This document shows positions 1-5,646 of a stretch of DNA of 6,935 nt, piece after piece. The position numbers were made by a program, and so were the translations under genes. The notes below the pieces were generated by a model. That model made no database searches and had not been told where the DNA came from. It saw only the letters and a list, made by a program, of their open reading frames with translations. How positions within the stretch are numbered: position 1 is the first letter of the stretch; each line of letters opens with the position of its first letter. Origin of the DNA: an archaeon (lineage in GTDB: Archaea > Iainarchaeota > Iainarchaeia > Iainarchaeales > Iainarchaeaceae). The stretch covers positions 1-6,935 of the forward strand of contig JANLGZ010000107.1 in NCBI GenBank assembly GCA_024653905.1, in the 5' to 3' direction.

Positions 1-56
1 CCCGTGAAGGAACACGCTTTCCAAGCGTGCGCTTTAGACCGCTCAGCCATCCCCGC
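1..56 (-). tRNA. tRNA-Ser (anticodon GGA), 5' part, cut by window edge
   Basis: Read on the minus strand from 56 down to 1. The acceptor 5' strand GCGGGGA (56-50) is followed by T8, G9 and a D arm with the typical GGCTGAGCGGTCTAAAGC pattern of serine tRNAs. The anticodon arm is a perfect 5-bp stem, CACGC (29-25) with GCGTG (17-13), closing the loop TTGGAAA with anticodon GGA at 22-20, which reads UCC and UCU serine codons. The sequence then enters the long variable arm expected of a class II tRNA and leaves the window before the T arm, so the 3' half, any CCA and any terminator are not visible. No intron is seen in the anticodon loop. Identity rests on the anticodon, the D arm and the start of the long variable arm. 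Confidence 0.9.
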
Positions 57-120
57 AACCGTTGCGTCGGTTGGGTACGCGTACCATCTTCGCCTTGTGG
101 CTCGATGCTACTTAACAACC
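57..120 (-). other. GC-rich foldable leader upstream of tRNA-Ser
   Basis: This stretch is markedly richer in G+C (about 58% at 57-111) than the AT-rich DNA around it, which in such genomes often marks structured RNA. Visible pairings are AACCG/CGGTT (57-61 with 68-72), the 12-base palindrome GGTACGCGTACC (74-85), GCC/GGC around a 4-base loop (92-94 with 99-101) flanked by ATC/GAT (86-88 with 104-106), and GGTTG/CAACC (69-73 with 116-120). The last pair would close a small multibranch fold but competes with the first hairpin. It may be a processed tRNA leader or a separate small RNA. I do not recognise a known family: there are no C/D boxes, no T-arm and no SRP or RNase P signature. Confidence 0.35.
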
Positions 121-125
121 TTAGC

Positions 126-160
126 AAATGTAAAAATTAGCTCTGAGAAGCTTTAAAAGT
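126..160 (-). promoter_or_regulatory. possible promoter of the tRNA-Ser transcript
   Basis: On the minus strand, two AT-rich TATA-like boxes lie just upstream of the GC-rich leader: CTTTTAAAG (159-151) and a weaker TTTTTACA (138-131). With the usual spacing of about 25 bases, transcription would start near 129 or 107, so the tRNA would carry a leader of roughly 50-70 nt. No TATA-like box is close enough to the mature tRNA end to avoid this leader. This is assigned by position and composition only. Confidence 0.3.
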
Positions 161-271
161 TCAGTGTTTGTTTGTAAATCTTCTGAATTTCTTATGTTCT
201 GTTAAAAATAGATAAATGTGAAAGAGGCAAGCCAGGGATCTGCAACTCCAAAACTTTTTTTTGAAGTTAGT

Positions 272-362
272 ACAAACCAAGCGCAGTGTAGCTTACCCCC
301 TCAACTCCCAATACGCAATACTATTACTGTCTTTACTGTTTAAATACTTTTTCTTGGTTTGT
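272..362 (-). repeat. 10-base inverted repeat downstream of aminotransferase
   Basis: ACAAACCAAG (272-281) is exactly complementary to CTTGGTTTGT (353-362), with 71 bases between the arms. The first arm met by the aminotransferase transcript is 14 bases past its stop codon. It could form a long-loop 3' end structure protecting or ending the mRNA. No T-run on the minus strand directly follows it, so it is not a typical terminator, and a chance match remains possible. Confidence 0.35.
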
Positions 363-375
363 TTTCTAAAACTTT

Positions 376-1575
376 TTACGAATATTTTTCCTTTATTAGT
401 TCCTCAATTTTGTCAAAAGCAGTGTTTAATGTTTCTTCAGGGGGTAAAAATACAACCCTGAAATGTTTGGTTCCTTCTTTTTGACCAAAACCTGAGCCAT
501 TCACTACAAGAACGCCTTTTTCTCGGAGAAGGTCAAGAATAAAATCCTTGTCTGATTTTACATTAAATTCTATTTTCGGGAAAGCATAAAATGCTCCTTT
601 AGGTTTGTCGCAACTTAATCCTTCTATTTCATTCAGTCTTTTATAAGTCAAATCTCTTCTTTTTTGGAGCTTTGAAACCATTTCAGGAATGTGGTTTTGT
701 GGTCCTTTCAATGCTGCAATTAGAGCAGCCTGTCCCGGACCCACATTGGTTAATCTCAGTCTGCAAAGTTTCTGGATTGCTGCAAAATAATCGTCTAAAA
801 TTCCATTAGGGTCTTGTCTGTAAATCCATCCCGCTCTCATGCCTGGTGCAAGATATGTTTTGGAAATACTTCCTAATCCTAATATTGGAACATCATTTGC
901 AATTGAAGCCGCTGAAACAAATTCTGCATCATCATAAATAATTTTATCATAAGTTTCGTCTGAAAAAACAGGAAGATTAAATTCTCCTGCAAGATCAATT
1001 GCTTCTTTAAGATTTTTTTTTGTAAGCACTGAACCTGTCGGGTTATTTGGGTTAATTATTATAATCCCTCTTGTTTTTTCATTAATGCTTTTTCTCATTG
1101 TTTCAATATCAATCTGCCAGTTGTTTTCTTCATCTAAATCATATTCATTGTGTTCACAATTCAAAAAATTTAATTCACCATTGTATACTGAGTAACCAGG
1201 TTTTGGAACAAGAATATTTTCGCCTGGGTTCATAAGCGCTTGAAGTGCAAGTATTATGGATTCGCTTCCGCCGGAAAAAAGTATTGCGTCGTTTTTTGCA
1301 ATGTTTTTTGCACTCATAGAATTTGCATATTCTGCTATTGCCTGCCTTGCCTCAGGGCTTCCTATTGCGTTTGCATACCCCTCACATTTTTTGTGGTTAG
1401 CATTAATCGCGTCCCATAAGTGTTTTGGTGTTCTGAAATCGTAAACAATCGGATCTCCGATGTTAAGGTATAATACTTCTTTTCCTGAAGCCTCTACTTC
1501 TTCTGCTACTGGAACTAAATCTCTTATTGCATGTCTTACATTTTCGGTTGCTTTTGCAGGTTCAATTTTTTTCAT
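376..1575 (-). CDS. alaT: alanine-type aminotransferase (PLP-dependent, class I/II)
   Basis: 399 residues, close to the 398 of Pyrococcus alanine aminotransferase, which moves an amino group between alanine/pyruvate and glutamate/2-oxoglutarate in the cytosol. Seen in the sequence: LNIGDP near residue 37, the SGGSES phosphate-binding turn (101-106), the NPNNPTG loop (175-181), the SDETYD motif with Asp206 for the PLP ring nitrogen and Tyr209, the PLP lysine Lys239 in SISKTYLAPGMRAGW, and the substrate-carboxylate arginine Arg373 in HFRVVFLPP. All key residues are present. I chose ATG at 1575 because family homology starts there. The frame stays open to a GTG at 1641, but those 22 extra residues do not resemble the family and overlap the preceding small gene. 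It has no clear Shine-Dalgarno; a TATA-like run at 1608-1598 lies about 28 bases before the ATG, so its own leaderless transcript is possible besides readthrough from the small gene 40 bases upstream. The family is secure; alanine as the main substrate is inferred. Confidence 0.9.
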   Translation of the reverse strand: MKKIEPAKATENVRHAIRDLVPVAEEVEASGKEVLYLNIGDPIVYDFRTPKHLWDAINANHKKCEGYANAIGSPEARQAIAEYANSMSAKNIAKNDAILFSGGSESIILALQALMNPGENILVPKPGYSVYNGELNFLNCEHNEYDLDEENNWQIDIETMRKSINEKTRGIIIINPNNPTGSVLTKKNLKEAIDLAGEFNLPVFSDETYDKIIYDDAEFVSAASIANDVPILGLGSISKTYLAPGMRAGWIYRQDPNGILDDYFAAIQKLCRLRLTNVGPGQAALIAALKGPQNHIPEMVSKLQKRRDLTYKRLNEIEGLSCDKPKGAFYAFPKIEFNVKSDKDFILDLLREKGVLVVNGSGFGQKEGTKHFRVVFLPPEETLNTAFDKIEELIKEKYS

Positions 1576-1615
1576 AATCAATTTGAATATGCGAGGGTTT
1601 TTATTTTGTGGGTTT

Positions 1616-1771
1616 TCAGGTTTTTCTTTTTGCCAATGCACTGTTTGCAGGTTTTGGTTTGGATGGTATTGGTGTAGTGGCAGTTCTTTTAAAAAGTGCT
1701 TTGATTCGTTCAGCTGCTGTGGTTTTAGGCGGGGCTTCTTTTTTTTCTCCAGAAAATTTTCTTCTCATCAT
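1616..1771 (-). CDS. small, very basic protein of unknown function (51 aa)
   Basis: An open frame starts with two ATG codons (1771 and 1768) and ends at TGA 1618-1616. The product has 10 Lys, 5 Arg and only 3 Glu (net about +12), 6 Pro, and no Cys, Trp or Tyr. A possible short helix (AAERIKALFKR, 19-29) lies between a Lys/Glu-rich N-terminus and a disordered Pro/Lys-rich tail. There is no signal peptide or membrane segment. I recognise no family; the charge suggests binding to RNA, DNA or the ribosome, which is inference only. Support for a real gene: a consensus archaeal TATA box, TTTAAATA, is centred about 26 bases before the first ATG, exactly as for a leaderless mRNA, and the aminotransferase follows 40 bases after its stop on the same strand. 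Its frame differs from that of the aminotransferase. It could still be a spurious frame inside a long 5' leader. Confidence 0.5.
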   Translation of the reverse strand: MMRRKFSGEKKEAPPKTTAAERIKALFKRTATTPIPSKPKPANSALAKRKT

Positions 1772-1793
1772 TAAAATATAAGGTTATTTATAG

Positions 1794-1801
1794 TATTTAA
1801 A
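1794..1801 (-). promoter_or_regulatory. TATA box for the small gene / aminotransferase transcript
   Basis: On the minus strand TTTAAATA (1801-1794) matches the archaeal TATA consensus and is preceded by purine/A-rich DNA (AAAAACAAC), a possible BRE. Its centre lies 26-27 bases before the ATG at 1771, which predicts transcription starting at or next to the start codon, a leaderless mRNA. An overlapping TATAAATA (1794-1787) is a weaker alternative because it would place the start inside the coding sequence. Confidence 0.6.
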
Positions 1802-1820
1802 GTTGTTTTTTCTTTCCAAC

Positions 1821-1837
1821 GAAAAATCTTTTATATT
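1821..1837 (+). promoter_or_regulatory. BRE and TATA box for the TrmB-like gene
   Basis: GAAAAAT (1821-1827) fits a BRE, followed directly by CTTTTATATT (1828-1837) as the TATA element. The TATA centre is about 25 bases before the ATG at 1858, and there is no Shine-Dalgarno before that ATG, so a leaderless mRNA is expected. The element sits back to back with the minus-strand TATA box at 1794-1801, only about 30 bases away. A regulator bound between 1802 and 1828 could affect both directions; a short GTTG/CAAC inverted repeat (1802-1805 with 1817-1820) is the only symmetry I see there and is too weak to call an operator. Confidence 0.65.
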
Positions 1838-1857
1838 ACTACTTCCTTGTAGTTGCA

Positions 1858-2523
1858 ATGATTGAAAGTATAAAAAAATTGGGTTTGAATGAATATGAAG
1901 CGCGTGCTTACAATGCTCTTTTGAGTAGTGGTAAGGCAAGTGCTGTTTTTGTGAGCAAATCATCAAACATTCCAAGAGCAAGGGTTTATGATGTGCTTTT
2001 TTCTCTTGAAAAAAAGGGTTTTGTTACTAGAAGTGCTTCTAAACCAATAGAATTCAGTGTTGTAAAGCCTCTTATTGCAGTGGAATCTGTTTCTGAAGCT
2101 AAAAAAATAGAGCTTGATAAAAATCTTGAGGAGTTCAAGATTATAGCTCAAACTCTTGAGCAAAAAGCAGGTATTGAGGCGGATTTCAGCGATTCTGTGT
2201 GGGTAGTAGAGGGAAGGCGTAATATTTACTCGAAAATAGCCGAACAGCTAGAAAACACCAAAGACAACGTGTTAATCTGCTCTTCAGATGCTGGTTTGAA
2301 GAGAAAAAAAGGCTATTTTGATAAAAAACTAGCATCTTTAACAAGTAAAGGAGTAAAGATAGCCTCCAAATCAAGTCTGAATTCAAGGTTTTTAGTATTT
2401 GATAAAAACAGTGTATTGTTGTTTTTGAATCAGGAAAAAGTATCTGAAGATCAGGAAAAAGCTCTTTTAATTAACAGTCCATTTGTTGCCAACTATTTTT
2501 ATTCAAATGGAAAATCTAAATAA
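1858..2523 (+). CDS. TrmB-family transcriptional regulator
   Basis: 221 residues. The N-terminus is the TrmB winged helix-turn-helix: LGLNEYEARAYNALLSSGKAS (8-28) opens it, the recognition helix is around IPRARVYDVLFSLEKKG (38-54), and FVTRSASKPIEFSVVKP (55-71) forms the wing and the link onward. Residues about 75-105 are rich in Lys, Glu and Leu and probably form the dimerising coiled coil. The C-terminal part (113-220) has the order of the phospholipase-D-like domain found in many TrmB proteins (VWVVEGRRNIYSKI, SRFLVFDKNSVLLFL, ALLINSPFVANYF). It lacks a catalytic HxK motif, as expected for a ligand-sensing or structural role, and the sugar-binding domain of Thermococcus TrmB is not seen. 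TrmB proteins bind promoter DNA and often control metabolic genes. Divergent placement from the small gene/aminotransferase pair suggests self-control and control of that pair; the ligand cannot be told. Confidence 0.88.
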   Translation: MIESIKKLGLNEYEARAYNALLSSGKASAVFVSKSSNIPRARVYDVLFSLEKKGFVTRSASKPIEFSVVKPLIAVESVSEAKKIELDKNLEEFKIIAQTLEQKAGIEADFSDSVWVVEGRRNIYSKIAEQLENTKDNVLICSSDAGLKRKKGYFDKKLASLTSKGVKIASKSSLNSRFLVFDKNSVLLFLNQEKVSEDQEKALLINSPFVANYFYSNGKSK

Positions 2524-2528
2524 TTTTT
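2478..2528 (+). terminator. possible hairpin and T-run ending the TrmB-like transcript
   Basis: An 8-base inverted repeat, TCCATTTG (2478-2485) with CAAATGGA (2504-2511), lies in the last codons of the regulator gene and is followed by TTTTT at 2524-2528 just after the stop. More T-runs continue at 2534-2538, 2542-2548 and 2554-2559, inside the 3' end of the convergent gene. T-runs on the non-template strand are what archaeal RNA polymerase uses to stop. The hairpin itself may be incidental. Confidence 0.4.
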
Positions 2529-5500
2529 ATTTCTTTTTAGATTTTTTTGTAGCTTTTTTAACTGGCTTTTTATCTGCTTTTTTAGCTTTAAGCTCAGCTA
2601 GTTTTGCCTTTGCAGCTTTTGTGCTTTCGTCTTCTTCTTTTGGTTTTTCCTCTGCTTCAGTATCATCATTCTTAACTGCTCTGTATGCTGAGTAAATAAC
2701 CAATCCAATAACAATTAGTATTAGTGCTCCAAGCAATGCTGTTGATAATGTTGCTAAACTAAATAATCCAGTTCCGATGCTGATTGGTTCTTCAACTTCT
2801 CCCTGCGTAGGTTCATCGGATGCAGTGTAAGCAAACACAATGTTTCTTGTGTAAGTTCCTTCATCTGTTTCAAGTTTTATTGGAACAGTTATTGTTCTTG
2901 ATGTGAATTCATCAGGAAGGTCAATTAACATTCTTGCCATGACTGTTCTTTTTGCTTGTATAAATCTTTTATCAAGCTGAACAATCGCATTATAATCAAG
3001 TGAAGTTACATTGAATACTTCTAGTGTTCTGTTTGAATCATTGTAGATATCAAACACAAGTTCTAAGTTGTGTTCAAGTACTTCGACTTTTGTAATGTTA
3101 AGGTCTCTTACTCTAACATCAACTTCTCCCAAACCAAATGAATCCTGGTTTCCGAAAACAACCAATTTAATCTGAGCGCTTGTTTTGAAACCTCTTTCTG
3201 TTACTGCGCTGATGTTTATGAAAGTTGTTTCAGGCAGGTCAAACGGAGGGCTAACAAAGAAGTTAACTTCTTTTCTTTCGCCTGGTTTAACACTAATAAC
3301 TTTATCCACAATTTCAACATAAGGTTTGTCTGCGGTTATTGTAACCTCTTGCTCAACAACTCCTCTGTTTTCTATGATAAGTATTTGCTGTTTTCCTTCA
3401 CAAGTTGCTGCGTCCAATTGTGGCTCTAACAATATTAAATCTATTCCAAAACAGCTTGCGTTTGAAAGGTAATTAATGTTTTTTTGCTGTTCTAAATCAA
3501 CATTTCCTGATGTAACCTTTATTGTGTATGAATCTTCGCTTGCGTTCTTAGGGACTAATGCGGTTAGCGGAATTATCTCTTCGTTGTTTGGTGCAATTGT
3601 AACTTTTTCTGGTGTTTTAATCCAGTTAGGTCCGACATCTATCTTGAAATCCTGTGTTTCTGAACCAAGGTTCACGAGTGTTACAACATCAGTTTTAGTT
3701 ACTCCTGGGCATAAATTAAGTTCCGGTGCAACCATTGTTGCATTATAACAATCGCTGATTGTTAAACTGAAATCTTTCTCGTATGAGAAGTTATCTGAAT
3801 CAAGATTCAAAGTGAATGTTCTTTTTCCTTCGTTGCTTGGAACAATATCAAGTTCTTGTGATATCTTCTGCAAAACATCAACAAGGTCTTCAGGGTTTTT
3901 TGCATCAAAGTATTTTCCTTTAGTTCTGCTTGAAATTTCCTGTAATTGTTCTTTACCTTCAGCATCAATATCAAATCCGACTGAGTAAACCATTATTCCT
4001 TTTGAAGCAAGTTCTCTTGCAGTTTCGCCTATGTTTCCTTCACAGGTTTCTTTACCATCGCTTACAAGAATTATTGCTTTTTCTTTATTTGCCGGGAAGT
4101 CCTCTGCACTTGCTCTTAATGCCTGTGTTAAAGGGGTTTTTCCTTTTGGATTTAATTGTGAAACTTCATCGGTAATTCTTGCAATATCAAGTTTATCTAC
4201 TTTAACAAGTAATTCTGAATCCTCGCAAAGTTCACCCTGTCCTAACACTCTTAATCCAAGGTCAACTTCATTGATTTTATTTACTAAGTTAATTATTGAT
4301 GTTTTAGCAGTTTCCATTTTATTGTGTCCGTTGACTCTTTCAACCATTGAGCCTGATGTGTCAATAATTAATTCAACCGCAAGGTCTGTTTTGCTAACTC
4401 TTGCTTCTCTTGCTAAATCTTTAACATCAAGTAAAGCTTCAAAGTCCTTTGATTCGCCTGGGCCAACAACAATTTTTGTTTTATTAAGTTCAGCTTCAAT
4501 TCCATCAATGCTTACATCAAGATCAACAGTCATTATTTTGTTGTTTGTAACTCGGAACTTGTATATTGGTTCATCTTCAACACAAACATCGCTTTGGCCT
4601 TCAAGTTTTATTACTTCAACATTAAAACAATCCTGTAAGTTTGATATGAATGGTTTGCTTGTTGCATAATCAAATACTGTGCTTTCAACTCTAACTGTAA
4701 AATCATATTCTCCTGGCTCTTGTGTTGTTTCACTGAAATCAATTGTAAGAGTTTCTTTTTCTCCAGGGCCTAAAGATACTTGTGTTTTATCAAGCCTTGC
4801 AAAGCTTGGTCCATCAAGAGTAATTTTTAGGTTATCTGAAAGTTTTCCGTTATTAACTAAAGTTATTTTTCCTTTGGTTGGAATTTCCAAACAGGCGTTG
4901 TGTAATTTTCCGTCAAAACCAACATCTAACAAAACCTGAATAGACTGACCCTGATCAAGAATATATTCTCCATCAGCCTCATCAAAAAAGTTAGGGTTTG
5001 GCAAAGCTGCTTTTGCAGTAAAATCGTAAGCTCCAAAGGCTGCATCACAAGGTGCCTGAACTTTTAACTGTACTGTTTCAGATTCTCCTTTAGAAACAAG
5101 GATTCTTTCTTCTTCTAAAACATACCAGGATTCAGGAATTCCTGAAATTGAAAGATCAACCCTTTCTATCTGTTGGTTTGGAACAATTGTATTATTTGTA
5201 ACAATTAAATTGTAAATTTTTTCCTCACATTGAGTTGCGTTCTGGCTTTGAGGTTCAACTTTAATATCAACAAAGTGCCCTTGTTTTAAATCAAGTTCAC
5301 ATGTAACTGATAGAGTTTCCCCGTCCTGAATAATTAAGTTTGCTGTGTAAAATCCAGGGTCTGCGTAACAGTTTGCAACTGTGTAAACTTTAAGGTCACT
5401 ACATTCTCCTGGTGCAAGTTTAATCTGGCTTGGGATTACATTAAACCATTGAGAATATTCTCCGTTAAAATAAGCATCATAAGTTTCTGTAACTGTTGAA

Positions 5501-5640
5501 TCGTTGCAAAGTTCCATGTTATTAAGTGTAATTTCACATTGAAGAGAATCATTTCCGCAAGTGCCTGAAACATCTGCGCTGTGAGCATAAACTCCAAAAA
5601 TAAGAAGTAATAATCCGGCTAATAGTAGTTTGTATCCCAT
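2527..5640 (-). CDS. secreted, membrane-anchored Ig-like surface protein with VWA domain
   Basis: 1037 residues, predicted outside the cell with a C-terminal anchor. In order: signal peptide (1-22, core LLLAGLLLLIFGVY); about seven Ig-like beta repeats of the NEW3/CARDB type (about 23-940), most with a PGE-like turn (76-79, 292-294, 393-395, 786-788) and cysteines near repeat borders; a VWA domain (about 418-597); one transmembrane helix (960-984); and a charged cytoplasmic tail (989-1037) ending in a lysine-rich stretch. The VWA has a full MIDAS: Asp427, Ser429 and Ser431 in DTSGS, Thr502 in GKTPL, Asp528 in SDGKET, so it should bind a divalent metal and a protein partner. Seventeen cysteines, all outside the membrane, and about a dozen N-glycosylation sequons fit an exposed protein. 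The ATG at 5640 is supported by the signal peptide and by GGGGTG (5655-5650) as a ribosome site 9 bases ahead, overlapping the previous gene's stop. It is second in an operon, 6 bases after its neighbour. An adhesive or cell-envelope role is likely; the partner is unknown. Confidence 0.87.
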   Translation of the reverse strand: MGYKLLLAGLLLLIFGVYAHSADVSGTCGNDSLQCEITLNNMELCNDSTVTETYDAYFNGEYSQWFNVIPSQIKLAPGECSDLKVYTVANCYADPGFYTANLIIQDGETLSVTCELDLKQGHFVDIKVEPQSQNATQCEEKIYNLIVTNNTIVPNQQIERVDLSISGIPESWYVLEEERILVSKGESETVQLKVQAPCDAAFGAYDFTAKAALPNPNFFDEADGEYILDQGQSIQVLLDVGFDGKLHNACLEIPTKGKITLVNNGKLSDNLKITLDGPSFARLDKTQVSLGPGEKETLTIDFSETTQEPGEYDFTVRVESTVFDYATSKPFISNLQDCFNVEVIKLEGQSDVCVEDEPIYKFRVTNNKIMTVDLDVSIDGIEAELNKTKIVVGPGESKDFEALLDVKDLAREARVSKTDLAVELIIDTSGSMVERVNGHNKMETAKTSIINLVNKINEVDLGLRVLGQGELCEDSELLVKVDKLDIARITDEVSQLNPKGKTPLTQALRASAEDFPANKEKAIILVSDGKETCEGNIGETARELASKGIMVYSVGFDIDAEGKEQLQEISSRTKGKYFDAKNPEDLVDVLQKISQELDIVPSNEGKRTFTLNLDSDNFSYEKDFSLTISDCYNATMVAPELNLCPGVTKTDVVTLVNLGSETQDFKIDVGPNWIKTPEKVTIAPNNEEIIPLTALVPKNASEDSYTIKVTSGNVDLEQQKNINYLSNASCFGIDLILLEPQLDAATCEGKQQILIIENRGVVEQEVTITADKPYVEIVDKVISVKPGERKEVNFFVSPPFDLPETTFINISAVTERGFKTSAQIKLVVFGNQDSFGLGEVDVRVRDLNITKVEVLEHNLELVFDIYNDSNRTLEVFNVTSLDYNAIVQLDKRFIQAKRTVMARMLIDLPDEFTSRTITVPIKLETDEGTYTRNIVFAYTASDEPTQGEVEEPISIGTGLFSLATLSTALLGALILIVIGLVIYSAYRAVKNDDTEAEEKPKEEDESTKAAKAKLAELKAKKADKKPVKKATKKSKKK

Positions 5641-5646
5641 GTTGTT

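Larger units (their letters stand above)
121..375. other. AT-rich intergenic stretch without a supported gene
   Basis: This gap separates the tRNA leader from the 3' end of the aminotransferase gene. It holds the possible tRNA promoter (126-160), a plus-strand run of eight T (255-262) that could end a rightward transcript, and a 10-base inverted repeat (272-281 with 353-362) that lies in the 3' untranslated region of the aminotransferase mRNA. The short open frames in it show no protein features. I see no tRNA, C/D-box RNA or mobile-element trace here. Confidence 0.6.

Noticed and set aside
1..129. Minus-strand open frame running through the tRNA leader and the tRNA itself
   Set aside because: Translation gives a Arg/Leu/Gly-rich sequence typical of false frames over tRNA genes; the tRNA structure explains the stretch better.
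112..262. Box C/D-type small RNA ending at the T-run 255-262
   Set aside because: No C box (RUGAUGA) was found on either strand; isolated CUGA matches are not enough.
261..461. 66-codon plus-strand frame starting at TTG with a hydrophobic middle
   Set aside because: Its second part is antisense to the aminotransferase 3' end, it starts inside a run of eight T, and the hydrophobic residues follow from T-rich DNA.
1576..1641. 22-residue N-terminal extension of the aminotransferase from a GTG at 1641
   Set aside because: The extension has no family similarity, overlaps the preceding small gene in another frame, and homology to alanine aminotransferases begins at the ATG at 1575.
1460..1774. 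104-codon plus-strand open frame rich in Phe, Cys and Gly
   Set aside because: It is antisense to the aminotransferase 5' end and to the small basic gene. The Phe/Ser/Cys runs are the complement of Lys- and Ala/Pro-rich codons, and no promoter or ribosome site precedes it.
2483..2695. 70-codon plus-strand frame, Phe/Ser/Ala-rich, at the convergent junction
   Set aside because: It overlaps the regulator's end and is antisense to the lysine-rich tail and membrane helix of the surface protein; its composition is the mirror of that tail.
4031..4669. 212-codon open frame on the plus strand, antisense to the VWA region
   Set aside because: It lies wholly inside the well-supported minus-strand surface-protein gene, has low-complexity Ser/Leu/Thr-rich sequence with no recognisable domain, and reflects the codon pattern of the opposite strand.
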